DNA of 64,000 nt from Shewanella eurypsychrophilus (lineage in GTDB: Bacteria > Pseudomonadota > Gammaproteobacteria > Enterobacterales > Shewanellaceae). Shown here piece by piece: positions 43,334-52,509 of this stretch (position 1 is its first letter; the number at the start of each line of letters is the position of its first letter). The position numbers were made by a program, and so were the translations under genes. The stretch covers positions 466,501 to 530,500 of the forward strand of contig NZ_CP045503.2 in the NCBI RefSeq assembly GCF_007004545.3. Direction: 5' to 3'. The notes under the pieces were generated by a model. The model worked only from the letters and a program-made list of their open reading frames with translations. It was not told where the DNA came from and made no database searches.

Positions 43334-43551
43334 AACAAGGTTTGAGTTCCTAGGAGCGAGGAAGAGAGTAAAGCCAAGATGATGGCCTTTGGCCTGTCGC
43401 TTCGCAGACGGCTGCGCTTGTTCGACGGGCATTGCCCTAGAGAAGCTGTAGAAGGTTCTTTTGCGCTAACAGCGAAGCGTCCTTGTCTTAGCCCCTAGGA
43501 TCTAGTCCCCTGCTCCTGCTATACTACTTGCTTGATTTTTTGGAGGCAAGA
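43334..43551. other. CTAG-rich spacer before uvrD
   Basis: Contains CCTAGGAGCGAGGA, GGCCTTTGGCC, CCCCTAGGATCTAG and several G/C-rich stretches without a long perfect stem. The CCTAGG words recall the spacers near rsd, purHD and 61.2 kb. I looked for a LexA box (CTGT-N8-ACAG) as in E. coli uvrD and found none. Confidence 0.45.
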
Positions 43552-45723
43552 ATGGACGTATCTTCTTTACTAGACGGCCTGAATGATAAACAGCGTGAAG
43601 CCGTAGGGGCACCTCAAACCAGTATGTTGGTCTTGGCGGGTGCAGGTAGTGGCAAAACTCGGGTATTGACCCATAGAATTGCCTGGCTGATGCAGGTCGA
43701 ACAGCAGAGTCCATATTCAATTCTAGCGGTAACCTTCACCAACAAAGCGGCGGCAGAGATGCGCGAGCGGGTGGAGAAGGTGAGCGGCAGTAATATGGGT
43801 CGTATGTGGATCGGTACTTTCCACGGATTAGCACATCGCTTGCTACGTACTCATTACAAAGACGTGAACTTGCCTCAAACGTTTCAGATCATCGATTCAG
43901 ATGATCAGCTGCGTTTAATTAAACGCATCCTAAAAAGCCTTCACTTAGACGAGAAGCAATATCCCCCTCGTCAGGCTCAGGGCTATATCAATGGCAAGAA
44001 AGATCAGGGACTAAGACCTAAGCATATTGATGCGGGTGGTTTCCCAATAGAGCAGAACCTGTTGCAGATCTATCAGGTTTACCAAGAGTCTTGCGATCGT
44101 GCTGGCTTGGTCGACTTTGCAGAAATCTTACTGCGTGCTCATGAGCTTTGGCTCAACAAGCCGCATGTGCTGCAGCATTATCAGGATAGATTTAAACACA
44201 TTCTGGTGGACGAATTCCAAGATACTAACGCGATTCAGTATGCCTGGATCCGCGTATTGGCTGGCGAGTCCGCTAATGTGATGATCGTCGGCGATGATGA
44301 CCAATCTATTTACGGTTGGCGTGGTGCCCAAGTTGAAAATCTACATAAATTTTTAGATGATTTTCCTAAAGCAAACACCATTCGTCTAGAACAAAACTAT
44401 CGCTCAACCGGCCATATTCTCAAAGCGTCTAACGAACTCATCGCCAATAACCCCGATCGTCTGGGTAAAAAGCTATGGACCGATGATAAAGACGGTGAGA
44501 AAATATCTATTTACTGCGCATTCAATGAGATGGATGAAGCCAGATTTATCGTGGGTCGTATCAACGATTGGCATGAAATGGGCGGAGATCTGAGTAACTG
44601 CGCCATCTTGTACCGCTCTAATGCTCAGTCGCGAGTGCTTGAAGAAGCCTTGCTACATAAGGGCTTAGCTTATCGAATTTATGGCGGTTTGAGGTTCTTC
44701 GAACGCCAAGAGATTAAAGATGCCATGAGCTATCTGCGTCTCATCAACAATAAAGATGATGATGCGGCTTTCGAGCGAGTGGTTAATACCCCAACTCGTG
44801 GGATCGGTGGGCGTACTCTAGATATATTACGCGCCACGGCTAAGCAACAAGAGTTGACGCTATGGCAAACCTGTTTACGTGCTCTCGAAGAGAAGTTACT
44901 TAACGGACGCGCGGCGAATGCAGTGCGTGGCTTTATGGACTTGATTGTTGAGATGCAACAAGACACCACAGAGATGAGCTTACATCGTACGACCGATCAC
45001 GTGGTCCGCGAGTCGGGTCTCAAGGCGATGTATGAAGCAGAAAAAGGTGAGAAAGCACGTTCACGAGTCGAAAACCTCGACGAGCTAGTGACCGCAGCGC
45101 GCACCTTTATCATGCCTGAAGATATTGAGGAGATGGGCGAGCTCAGTGCTTTCCTATCCCACGCTGCGTTGGAAGCAGGTGAAGGACAAGCCGATGCATT
45201 TACCGATGCCGTGCAGTTAATGACCTTGCATTCTGCCAAGGGTCTCGAGTTTCCAGTGGTGTTTATGTCCGGTGTTGAGGAGGGGATCTTCCCGAGTCAG
45301 ATGGCCATGGATGAAGGGGACAGGCTCGATGAAGAGCGTCGTCTCTGTTATGTCGGCATGACTCGTGCGATGGAGAAACTCTATATCACCTATGCAGAGA
45401 CGCGTCGGATATATGGCCGAGAAAACTTTGCTAGGCCGTCACGTTTCATCAAAGAGATCCCGGAGCAGCATGTCGAAGAGATCAGATTAAAGGCCAAAGT
45501 CAGTGCACCGCAAAGAGCGAGCAAGTCTGTCGTACGCAGTCGCAGTATCGTGGTAAATCAGTCAGGCTTCCGGGTTGGTCAGAGCGTATCACATTCCAAA
45601 TTTGGTGAAGGTAAGGTGACCGATACCGAGGGAAGTGGTCCACAGGCACGAGTGCAAGTTGATTTTCACGATGTTGGTAGTAAGTGGTTAGTGGTGGCTT
45701 ATGCCAAGCTGGAAACAAGCTAG
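43552..45723 (+). CDS. uvrD: DNA helicase II
   Basis: A 723-residue superfamily 1A 3'-5' helicase for nucleotide excision repair and mismatch repair. E. coli UvrD is 720 residues. Motif I LAGAGSGKTRVL, Ia VTFTNKAAAEM, II VDEFQDTNAIQY, III GDDDQSIYGWRGA, IV LEQNYRST, V LMTLHSAKGLEFP and VI EERRLCYVGMTRAMEKL are all present, and the C-terminal Tudor-like segment (GQSVSHSKFGEGKVTDTEGSG..WLVVAYAKLE) is that of UvrD rather than Rep. TGGAGG at 43541 fixes ATG 43552; the frame extends upstream but without a ribosome site. Confidence 0.97.
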   Translation: MDVSSLLDGLNDKQREAVGAPQTSMLVLAGAGSGKTRVLTHRIAWLMQVEQQSPYSILAVTFTNKAAAEMRERVEKVSGSNMGRMWIGTFHGLAHRLLRTHYKDVNLPQTFQIIDSDDQLRLIKRILKSLHLDEKQYPPRQAQGYINGKKDQGLRPKHIDAGGFPIEQNLLQIYQVYQESCDRAGLVDFAEILLRAHELWLNKPHVLQHYQDRFKHILVDEFQDTNAIQYAWIRVLAGESANVMIVGDDDQSIYGWRGAQVENLHKFLDDFPKANTIRLEQNYRSTGHILKASNELIANNPDRLGKKLWTDDKDGEKISIYCAFNEMDEARFIVGRINDWHEMGGDLSNCAILYRSNAQSRVLEEALLHKGLAYRIYGGLRFFERQEIKDAMSYLRLINNKDDDAAFERVVNTPTRGIGGRTLDILRATAKQQELTLWQTCLRALEEKLLNGRAANAVRGFMDLIVEMQQDTTEMSLHRTTDHVVRESGLKAMYEAEKGEKARSRVENLDELVTAARTFIMPEDIEEMGELSAFLSHAALEAGEGQADAFTDAVQLMTLHSAKGLEFPVVFMSGVEEGIFPSQMAMDEGDRLDEERRLCYVGMTRAMEKLYITYAETRRIYGRENFARPSRFIKEIPEQHVEEIRLKAKVSAPQRASKSVVRSRSIVVNQSGFRVGQSVSHSKFGEGKVTDTEGSGPQARVQVDFHDVGSKWLVVAYAKLETS

Positions 45724-45821
45724 AAAGCGCTTGAATCCTTGTATGTGTCAGTCATAATGCCTATAGAATTTAGTGTGTCTAGTTGAATAAAGGCCAGAGT
45801 CGTATTAGGAGAGCCTAAAAT

Positions 45822-46685
45822 ATGAGCGTTTTGAAAGAAAAGCTAAATATTTATCTGCGTCTTGCTCGGATGGATAGACCTATAGGCACCTTGCTGCTGT
45901 TATGGCCATGTTTAATGGCACTGATTTTAGCCGCTGGTGGCATGCCTGATCTTAAGGTGTTGGTGATCTTTATTGTTGGTGTTGTGGTCATGCGTGCGTG
46001 TGGCTGCATCATTAATGACTATGCCGATCGCGATCTGGATTCACATGTAGAAAGAACAAAGTCGCGGCCGATAGCGAGCGGTGAGGTGTCGAGCAAAGAG
46101 GCGCTCCTGCTATTTGTGGTTATGGGCTTGTGTGCGTTTGCCTTAGTCTTGATGCTAAATCCGCTGGTGGTTAAATTGTCAGTGGTGGGCATCATACTGA
46201 CGATTATCTACCCCTTTACCAAGCGCTTTACTCATATGCCGCAGATGTTTCTCGGTATCGTGTGGAGTTGGTCGATCCCTATGGCCTATGCCGCGCAAAC
46301 TGGCAGCGTACCAGCCGAAGCCTGGTGGCTATTTGCCGCTAACTGGTGTTGGACAGTGGCTTATGACACCATGTATGCCATGGTCGATCGTGAAGATGAT
46401 TTAAAGGTCGGCATCAAGTCTACCGCCATCTTATTTGGCAAATATGACAGACAGATCATCGGCTTATTTCAACTAGCCGCATTGGCTTGTTTTATCACAG
46501 CAGGTTGGGCCGCGGATCGTGGTCTGGTTTATGGTTTAGGTATTATCACCTTCATCGGTTTTAGCCTTTATCAGCAACGACTCATTTTTGCTCGTGAACG
46601 GGCGCCTTGTTTTAAGGCGTTTCTTAATAATAACTGGGCTGGTCTGGTGCTGTTCATTACCTTAGGCGCTGATTACTTAATCTAG
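45822..46685 (+). CDS. ubiA: 4-hydroxybenzoate octaprenyltransferase
   Basis: A 287-residue integral membrane enzyme of ubiquinone synthesis that joins a polyprenyl chain to 4-hydroxybenzoate. Two Asp-rich prenyl-diphosphate motifs are visible: NDYADRDLD (near 67) and DREDD (near 190), with the conserved [10 protein letters not shown] between. Nine hydrophobic segments fit the UbiA fold. It follows uvrD by 100 bases; ubiC is not adjacent in this window. A weak hairpin follows. Confidence 0.96.
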   Translation: MSVLKEKLNIYLRLARMDRPIGTLLLLWPCLMALILAAGGMPDLKVLVIFIVGVVVMRACGCIINDYADRDLDSHVERTKSRPIASGEVSSKEALLLFVVMGLCAFALVLMLNPLVVKLSVVGIILTIIYPFTKRFTHMPQMFLGIVWSWSIPMAYAAQTGSVPAEAWWLFAANWCWTVAYDTMYAMVDREDDLKVGIKSTAILFGKYDRQIIGLFQLAALACFITAGWAADRGLVYGLGIITFIGFSLYQQRLIFARERAPCFKAFLNNNWAGLVLFITLGADYLI

Positions 46686-46694
46686 CATCCGGTA

Positions 46695-46722
46695 GGACAT
46701 TGAGCTTCCTCGCTTAATGTCC
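46695..46722 (+). terminator. Hairpin after ubiA
   Basis: GGACATTGAGC pairs with GCTTAATGTCC (one G-U) around TTCCTC. The following sequence is AT-rich but lacks a clean T run, so it may be a weak terminator. Confidence 0.5.
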
Positions 46723-46944
46723 ATATTATCGATTTTCCCCTCTCAAATTTTCATCCCCAATCTATACTTATCAATGTAACTCACCTCGCCTTGCTATGGT
46801 GACTTTCATCGTTTTGACATCTCGTCATATTAAGCTCCTCGCTAATGGCTGTAGCTCACCGCAGTCATTGATATTTGAGCCGCTTATATCGTGAGTGATA
46901 CTGCAAGAAGTAAATGGATTTAGTTGGATCATACGGAGGGGAAC

Positions 46945-47502
46945 ATGGCCTATTCAGCGACGGCTTTCGAAGCAGGAGAGTGGCAAGTCTTCGAGCTTAT
47001 CTTGGCTGCAGGTGTCGCTGGACTCATTATTTTCTGGTTGATCTTAACGCGTTTCAAGCGTCAGGGATTCATCTCATGGAGTTTGCTGATCTTGGTGTGT
47101 ATCGGTATGACAAGCCTATGTGTGCATAGTCGGTTAAATGCCATGCAGCTGGATAGTTTACTGTCCCGTGGGAAAAGCATAGAGATTATCGATGGTGAGT
47201 TTCATTATGGAGCTTACCATTTTCCTTATACGGCAAAGCACGGTATCGATTATCGAGAAATAAGTTTAGATGGTCGAAAGCTCAAGCTCTATCATTCTGG
47301 CTACCTGCCAAATAGGCGTTGTTACCGCGACTTTTATAGTGATAACCATTTCAAAGATGATGTGAAACTACGACTCTATATTCATTGGTTTGACAATGAT
47401 TATCAGTTTAAGCAGCAAACATTCATACTTAAGGTACCCTGCATTATTAAGATTGAGCAGATCAATCGTGGCGGCAATAATCCACTTGTCAGTCATATCT
47501 AG
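46945..47502 (+). CDS. Membrane protein of unknown function
   Basis: A 185-residue protein I do not recognise. Two N-terminal membrane helices (about 18-38 and 45-62) are followed by a periplasmic or cytoplasmic domain of about 120 residues rich in Tyr, Asp and His (FHYGAYHFPYTAKHGIDY, DVKLRLYIHWFDNDYQFK). Two Cys in the domain (RRCYRDF, KVPCIIK) could form a disulfide. GGAGGGG at 46936 sets ATG 46945. It lies in a run of same-strand genes after ubiA but with a 260-base gap. Confidence 0.7.
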   Translation: MAYSATAFEAGEWQVFELILAAGVAGLIIFWLILTRFKRQGFISWSLLILVCIGMTSLCVHSRLNAMQLDSLLSRGKSIEIIDGEFHYGAYHFPYTAKHGIDYREISLDGRKLKLYHSGYLPNRRCYRDFYSDNHFKDDVKLRLYIHWFDNDYQFKQQTFILKVPCIIKIEQINRGGNNPLVSHI

Positions 47503-47512
47503 CAAAGTCGGC

Positions 47513-47536
47513 TTCCTCGTTTCCTCGTTTCCTCGT
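47513..47536. repeat. TTCCTCGT x3 tandem repeat
   Basis: Three exact 8-bp copies then TTCCTAAA, between two unknown membrane-protein genes. On the minus strand the unit is ACGAGGAA, similar to GCGAGGAAG in the uvrD spacer. Confidence 0.85.
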
Positions 47537-47587
47537 TCCTAAAAAATGATATAACATAGTGTCAACATCTTCTCGCAAGGAGCCTTT

Positions 47588-48670
47588 ATGAGGCGTAGCG
47601 TAAAATTCAGACTCATCTTTTTGCTGAGTGCCATAGTCTGTTATTCATTAGGTTTTCAATTTCTGCCACAGAGCTTGGAGGCTGCTTATAGCCAGATCTT
47701 ACTTGTTGGATTTTCTACGCTCTACTTCATTTTGCTGCCGTTTATTTATTGGTTTTGCATCATCAAGGTGGGTGAACAGAGACTTTGGAAGATGCTGCTG
47801 ATATTGAGCTTGAGTAGCTTGATGGCTAGGTTTAGTTTTCCTGTTGAAATCGCCATGTATTTCGAGTTTATAGCCTGGCTGCGTTACCCAATTATTGCGG
47901 TGTTATTGGCTTTTCAGCTATTTTTGATGACAAGTATTATCAAGGCGCTTTGGCAAGCAAGAAGTCTGTCTGGGGACCCTAGAGTCCATATCTTAGATAC
48001 CTATCAAGAACAAGATGATAAGAAGCGCTCTCTGGCCTTAGTCATGGCCTCTGAGCCTGCGAGCTGGTATTACGCTATTCCTTATTTGTCACGTAAACAT
48101 GTCAGCGCTATCACCTGTTTAGCATTGCGCTCAGCGTCCAGATGGCATTGGTTGTTGATGGCTCTGGGAACGTTTGTCTTAGCCGCCGTCGTTTTTATGC
48201 TCATCTCCCCCTGGAGTGAGTTGGTGGCTATCATAGTGGCCAGTTTTATCAGTTACAGTGTGGTAATGGTCACTGCTAATTACAGAATATCCCGTTATTT
48301 CTCTGTCTACGGACATGCAGATAAGTTGATTATTAACAACAGTGTTTGGGGCTTTATTTCGATAAACATTGAGGATATAGACAGTGTTGAATTAGACCGT
48401 TATTTAAGAAAGGACGACAAAGAGGGATTGCACTTTGGTTATGGTGACAGCAGTAATATCAAGCTGAGCTTTAATCGACCCCAGACCTATTTCGGTGGCC
48501 TAGGTCAGCTTACCGAGCAAGTCGATGTTATCGACATGCAGGTAGCGGAGCCGCAAGTGTTGGCTGAATTTATTGATAAACACTTAGCTAAACATGCCAC
48601 AAGAGATTTAGCTGATCAGGGGAGAAAGGTGCAAGATACACAAGATATCCCACTAAGTGTGATGACCTAG
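47588..48670 (+). CDS. Multi-spanning membrane protein of unknown function
   Basis: A 360-residue protein I do not recognise. Hydrophobic segments occur near 8-28, 35-58, 65-85, 95-120, then after a soluble stretch (125-180) near 190-212 and 218-240, followed by a C-terminal soluble domain of about 115 residues with an acidic, beta-rich character (NSVWGFISINIEDIDSVELDRYL). That tail looks like a PH-like module but this is only an impression. CAAGGAG gives a good start. Neighbours are also unknown genes. Confidence 0.72.
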   Translation: MRRSVKFRLIFLLSAIVCYSLGFQFLPQSLEAAYSQILLVGFSTLYFILLPFIYWFCIIKVGEQRLWKMLLILSLSSLMARFSFPVEIAMYFEFIAWLRYPIIAVLLAFQLFLMTSIIKALWQARSLSGDPRVHILDTYQEQDDKKRSLALVMASEPASWYYAIPYLSRKHVSAITCLALRSASRWHWLLMALGTFVLAAVVFMLISPWSELVAIIVASFISYSVVMVTANYRISRYFSVYGHADKLIINNSVWGFISINIEDIDSVELDRYLRKDDKEGLHFGYGDSSNIKLSFNRPQTYFGGLGQLTEQVDVIDMQVAEPQVLAEFIDKHLAKHATRDLADQGRKVQDTQDIPLSVMT

Positions 48671-48788
48671 AAGTGTCATTTGCTCTGAGTCATGCGTCTT
48701 AAGCATAAATCTTTACGATTTGTCACTGTTCATTAAGTACGACTCTCGGTAGGTTAACGGTTACAGCAAACGAACTACAAGGACAGTT

Positions 48789-49493
48789 ATGACATTGGCA
48801 TTAACGCAGTTAGGTGAAGATATTTGGGCCCACGAAGATACGATGCCGTTAGGGGGAACACAGTTAAGGTTACGCATGACTGTGGTTAAACTGGCTTGTG
48901 GTGGATTATGGCTGCACACGCCGACAAAACTGAGTACTGAGTTACAGGCTGCTATCGATCAACTTGGTCTGGTCCGCTATCTGGTGGGCCCGAGTAATGG
49001 CCATAATATTTGGCTAAATGACTGGCAGTCAGCCTATCCCAAGGCAACATTGTATGTCAGTGGCGGCATACCGAAAAAAATCACCATCGCCAATTATCAG
49101 CTGCTCGATGAGCATTTCGACAATATCTGGAGTGAAGACTTCGATAGGCAATATATGCCAGGGGTCAACTTCTTCAATGAATCGGTATTCTTTCATAAGA
49201 AATCGAAATCCTTGTTAGTCACAGATTTGATTCAAAACCACAGCGATGCTTGTCCATCGGGTTTTGCTGGCCTAATGACAAAGTGCGTATTTAGGCCTCT
49301 TGGCTTTAAAGATCATTGTATCGCTCCGCCTTTGAAAATGGGTTTTACCATCAAGGATAAATCGGCATTTGCACAATTTATCAATAATATAAAAGCATGG
49401 AATTTTGATAAAATCGTGGTCACCCATGGGGATGTGATTAGCCAAAACGCTAAATTAGAATTTTCCCGTTTAGTCGAAAGGTTTGTGAGCTAG
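48789..49493 (+). CDS. DUF4336-domain protein
   Basis: A 234-residue protein of the DUF4336 family, distantly like metallo-beta-lactamase fold proteins: LRLRMTVVKLACGGLWLHTPTKLS, YLVGPSNGHNIWLNDWQSAYP, SLLVTDLIQNH and a C-terminal DKIVVTHGDVI. The usual HxHxDH of active metallohydrolases is not present, though scattered His (GHN, THGD) could bind metal. Function is unknown; it is probably cytoplasmic. AAGGACAG precedes the ATG. Confidence 0.82.
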   Translation: MTLALTQLGEDIWAHEDTMPLGGTQLRLRMTVVKLACGGLWLHTPTKLSTELQAAIDQLGLVRYLVGPSNGHNIWLNDWQSAYPKATLYVSGGIPKKITIANYQLLDEHFDNIWSEDFDRQYMPGVNFFNESVFFHKKSKSLLVTDLIQNHSDACPSGFAGLMTKCVFRPLGFKDHCIAPPLKMGFTIKDKSAFAQFINNIKAWNFDKIVVTHGDVISQNAKLEFSRLVERFVS

Positions 49494-49605
49494 TTGTGAG
49501 CTATTTTTGAATTAGTTGTTTACGTTTTTTGTGATTTCTAGCCATGCTATTTGCTATGCAATCGAGTAACCTTCTCACTTTATATTCTAGGTATGTAGAG
49601 CATAG

Positions 49606-50160
49606 ATGAACAAACATTTCGAAGGTCGCTATGAAGTCGAACTCAAGTATCGATTAGCGAATAGATCGCAATTTTTGGCTTTGTTAGCGAGTAAAAATCC
49701 TGAGGTGATGCACGAAGATAATCTGGAGCATGATACCTATTTTGACTTGCCAGACGCGAGTTTATCAAGCCAAAACAAATCAGTGTGTATCCGAGAGATA
49801 CAACCATCAGGCATCATGCTGTGGATCGTCAAAGGGCCAGAAGCCGATCGCTGTGAAGCCGTCAATATCAATCATGTAGCCAAAGCCAGAAGCATGCTCA
49901 GTACCATGGGCTATCAGCAAGTCTTGGAAGTCAAAAAGCTGCGCAGCATCTATTTTCTCGGCAAGTTCCATCTCACTGTAGATACACTAGAAGGTTTAGG
50001 AGAGTTTGCCGAGTTGGCCATCATGACTGAAGATGAATCCAAGTTGGAACTGTATCGAGAGGAACTTCTCTCTCTCGCCGCAGAGTTAGGCTTGTCGGCG
50101 GAACAATTGGAATCCCGCAGTTATCGTGAGTTACAGAGTGATCTGGAGTCATCAAGCTAG
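49606..50160 (+). CDS. CYTH-domain protein (class IV adenylate cyclase/thiamine triphosphatase fold)
   Basis: A 184-residue CYTH-family protein. The ExExK signature is in YEVELKYRL at the N terminus, followed by a HDTYFDLPD strand, VCIREIQPSGIMLWIVKGPEADRCEAVNI, and a C-terminal ELGLSAEQLESRSYRELQ. CYTH proteins bind triphosphorylated substrates with metals; members are class IV adenylate cyclases, thiamine triphosphatases or tripolyphosphatases. Size and the LEGLGEFAELAI segment fit CyaB-like enzymes, but substrate cannot be settled. Confidence 0.85.
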   Translation: MNKHFEGRYEVELKYRLANRSQFLALLASKNPEVMHEDNLEHDTYFDLPDASLSSQNKSVCIREIQPSGIMLWIVKGPEADRCEAVNINHVAKARSMLSTMGYQQVLEVKKLRSIYFLGKFHLTVDTLEGLGEFAELAIMTEDESKLELYREELLSLAAELGLSAEQLESRSYRELQSDLESSS

Positions 50161-50189
50161 GCTTGAATCTTATAATTAGACTACGTCTA

Positions 50190-50640
50190 ATAACTAAAGT
50201 CGTGGGTCTTCAACCCACACCCGACCAAGGAGGACTGCTCGTCCTTATCCTCCTTGGATCCACCATGACGCCCCGGCGAAGTTGTCTTCCTTCGGTCTCC
50301 CTTGAAAATAGCTAACGCTTCCGATGGGGCGTCCAAGCCCCCCGAAAGCTAGCCTCACATCCATGTGAGTCTTACGCTATTTTCTGCGGCTCCCTACGGC
50401 AACTTCCAACGGGGGATTATTGAACCAGCAGGCTATCAGAAAGGTTCTAGTGCACAAGAATCGAAAGGTTATTCTATGTTGAGAATAGTAAATTTGAATG
50501 GAGTAGAAGCTAATTCGCTTCGACCTCTTTATTGCCTTTATTGCCTTTATTGATGCTTCTTGTTCATAGTTCATAGTAGCTTATGGCTACGACATATTCA
50601 GCTTTCAACAGGGAGTTATTGAAGCTGCAAGTCACCTGAT
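50190..50640. repeat. Highly structured, repeat-like non-coding region
   Basis: Nested inverted repeats: GTGGGT-CTTCA-ACCCAC (about 50203-50219), CCAAGGAGGA with TCCTCCTTGG (50224-50258), GACGCCCC with GGGGCGTC (50267-50331), GAAAATAGC with GCTATTTTC (50304-50387). A sentence of about 28 bases near 50404 (AACGGGGGATTATTGAAC) recurs imperfectly near 50609 (AACAGGGAGTTATTGAAG). No ORF has a ribosome site. It looks like a dispersed intergenic element or a structured RNA. The remaining bases to 50848 are AT-rich and hold only the next gene's leader. Confidence 0.5.
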
Positions 50641-50848
50641 AAATTCTATCTAGTATGAATCGATAAGCCTTAGTTTGAGAATGTTGTAGTTGTAGCTAAA
50701 ATGGAATTTCCCCCTGTCTATTTTGTATTGTTATTTATTACTCTTCAGGTATATGCATATCTTCATATTGCAGTATTCTGAGGCCATAACTTGATATTCC
50801 TTTGTTTTATCCTATTTTAAAAAAGTGATGATAAATGAGGATCATAAA

Positions 50849-51394
50849 ATGATTAAAGGAAAAGCAGGGATTGCAGCAATAGCATGTGGGATGTATCTAT
50901 TTGTAAGTATTGCTAATGCAAGTGAAACAGAAGGAATGTATGTAGGTCTGGGAGTAGCCAGAATTAATGTTGAGTTGAGTGTAGATAATCTAGGAAGCGT
51001 TGATATCAGCAATAATATGCTTGGAATTTTATTAGGATATCAATTTAACGACTATTTTTCAATTGAAGCAAGAGGTTACAGTAATTTATCGGATGAAGAA
51101 ATAGGTGGTGTTAATGTTGAAGTTGATCATCAGTTTAATGCGCTTATTCGAGGAGGGTATCTTATAGCGCAATATTTCAAACCATATGTTTTATTTGGTT
51201 ATGGTACTTCCAAGTTGAGCGTTTCTGGCTTATCCGAATCTGATGAAGACATGGTTTACGGGGTGGGACTTTCTGTCAATAGCGGGCAGCCATTACACTT
51301 AGAAGTTGAATGGCAAAAAAGTTATGATAATAAATTTGATGGGTATGGTTTAGAAGCTGATAGCTTTCAAGCTAATTTGGTTTATTACTTCTAG
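50849..51394 (+). CDS. Outer-membrane beta-barrel protein
   Basis: A 181-residue exported beta-barrel protein. Signal peptide of about 26 residues ending ANA before SETEG, then alternating strands of an eight-strand OmpA/OmpX-like barrel (MYVGLGVARINVEL, YFSIEARGYSNL, YFKPYVLFGYGTSKL) ending with the terminal aromatic YYF typical of Bam substrates. GAGGAT before ATG 50849 sets the start. The codons are clearly richer in A and T than in neighbouring genes, and it is flanked on both sides by repeat-like non-coding DNA, so it may be a recent acquisition. Confidence 0.83.
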   Translation: MIKGKAGIAAIACGMYLFVSIANASETEGMYVGLGVARINVELSVDNLGSVDISNNMLGILLGYQFNDYFSIEARGYSNLSDEEIGGVNVEVDHQFNALIRGGYLIAQYFKPYVLFGYGTSKLSVSGLSESDEDMVYGVGLSVNSGQPLHLEVEWQKSYDNKFDGYGLEADSFQANLVYYF

Positions 51395-51429
51395 TTGAAG
51401 TAACCGAATATTAGCTTACTCACTCTGTT

Positions 51430-51600
51430 CGAAGAGATGAATAATCCGGTGTAAACGCGGCTGTGACCTTCGGTTTCAGGGATGAAACCGCAGAGCGTAT
51501 AGGGATATATTCATAGCGTGTCGCAGAAGTGTTTGCACTTAAGCCTGCGGCAGGCAATAGATCACAATGAAGCTATGGTTTTCAATTCAATAACCCAATA
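51430..51600. repeat. Second repeat-like non-coding stretch
   Basis: Contains GGTTTCA-GGGA-TGAAACC (51473-51490), GTGTTTGCACTTAAGCCTGC followed by GGCAGGC, and other short dyads. It has no open frame. Its style matches the stretch at 50.2-50.6 kb and, with it, brackets the beta-barrel gene. Confidence 0.4.
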
Positions 51601-51626
51601 TGAAAATTGGAACCGTAAGAAAACAA

Positions 51627-51654
51627 AAAAGCACTTCGAACGAAGTGCTTTTGA
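51627..51654. terminator. Bidirectional terminator, perfect palindrome
   Basis: AAAAGCACTTCG-AA-CGAAGTGCTTTT with flanking A and T runs, between convergent genes. Confidence 0.85.
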
Positions 51655-51728
51655 TTTTAATTAGTAGAGTGAAGTAAGTCAGAATTCAACAACAACCCAC
51701 CAGAAATCAACGAACCAAAATGAACGAC

Positions 51729-52307
51729 CTAAGCTTTCACTAGCTTAGCCAGATCTGCTGGTCGATAGTAAACCGACTTAAGCACCTTACCTTGACGCAC
51801 AATTTTACCCGCCATATCTACATCTTTAGCGCACTTGGCGATGATGAAATCACCCTTGGTGCTGCCAACAATCTCGACGCCTTGCTTGGCGTAAAACTCG
51901 ATAGTCTCTTCAAGCTCTTTCTCGTTGCGACACACCTTGCTCATGTTGCTCGAGTGAACTTCATCCCAGCAAGTGATGAAATCGATTTCGCGGTTCTTGG
52001 CCACATGTAACAGCAGGTCGATGACATAGCTGATCTCCATGCGATCACTGACCTGAGTGGCACCAAGGTGAACTAAGCGGCCCATCAGTACATAGACTGA
52101 ATCGACGATAGCATCGGCTTGCTCCATGCGGCTGTCGGCTTCGGCAAGCTCGGTGAGCTCTTCGATGGCCAATGAGGTGTGCAGTGTGTCGGCCTTGTCA
52201 TCGAGTGTGCTCTCATCTTCGCTTGGCAGATCGAAGGTTGAACGAAACTGTAAGATGTCACGGTAAAGGTGATCGTAAAGTGGCTGAGTAAGTGCGGTAA
52301 GTTTCAT
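51729..52307 (-). CDS. MazG/HisE-like NTP pyrophosphohydrolase
   Basis: A 192-residue cytoplasmic protein of the all-alpha NTP pyrophosphatase superfamily. The metal-binding pattern is visible: LAIEELTELAEAD (EExxE-type) and, one helix later, QADAIVDSVYVLMG (ExxD-type). These enzymes release pyrophosphate from nucleotides or related compounds; the exact substrate is unknown. The second half (ITCWDEVHSSNMSKV and KGDFIIAKCAKD) is conserved in phosphoribosyl-ATP diphosphatase-like proteins. AAGG before ATG 52307 sets the start; the frame extends 33 codons upstream without support. Confidence 0.83.
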   Translation of the reverse strand: MKLTALTQPLYDHLYRDILQFRSTFDLPSEDESTLDDKADTLHTSLAIEELTELAEADSRMEQADAIVDSVYVLMGRLVHLGATQVSDRMEISYVIDLLLHVAKNREIDFITCWDEVHSSNMSKVCRNEKELEETIEFYAKQGVEIVGSTKGDFIIAKCAKDVDMAGKIVRQGKVLKSVYYRPADLAKLVKA

Positions 52308-52398
52308 TGATTTGCCTTGAAGCCTGAGCTTGCTGTTTGAATATTGGAATTGCGGTGATTCTAATTTAATGGCAAGCCAAAATAAAGGGGTGAGCACT

Positions 52399-52429
52399 AA
52401 GTTCAAGAGAAGTTCAAGCCAAGTTCAAG
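52399..52429. promoter_or_regulatory. AAGTTCAAG x3 with 11-bp period
   Basis: Copies at 52399, 52410 and 52421 lie about 100 bases upstream of the pyrophosphohydrolase gene. An adjacent hairpin CTGGGTTC-AAACA-GAACCCAG (52452-52472) may end the leftward peptidase transcript, although no T run follows. Confidence 0.4.
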
Positions 52430-52509
52430 CAGGCTTTAAATGGGGCTTTAGCTGGGTTCAAACAGAACCCAGGCTGAGCTTAGAAGCTATTTCAATCGGT
52501 TATAGAGGG

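Noticed and set aside
43480..43551. LexA (SOS) box before uvrD
   Set aside because: No CTGT-N8-ACAG match found, although E. coli uvrD has one.
50365..50553. 62- and 65-codon frames in the structured repeat region
   Set aside because: No ribosome sites; sequence is dominated by inverted repeats.
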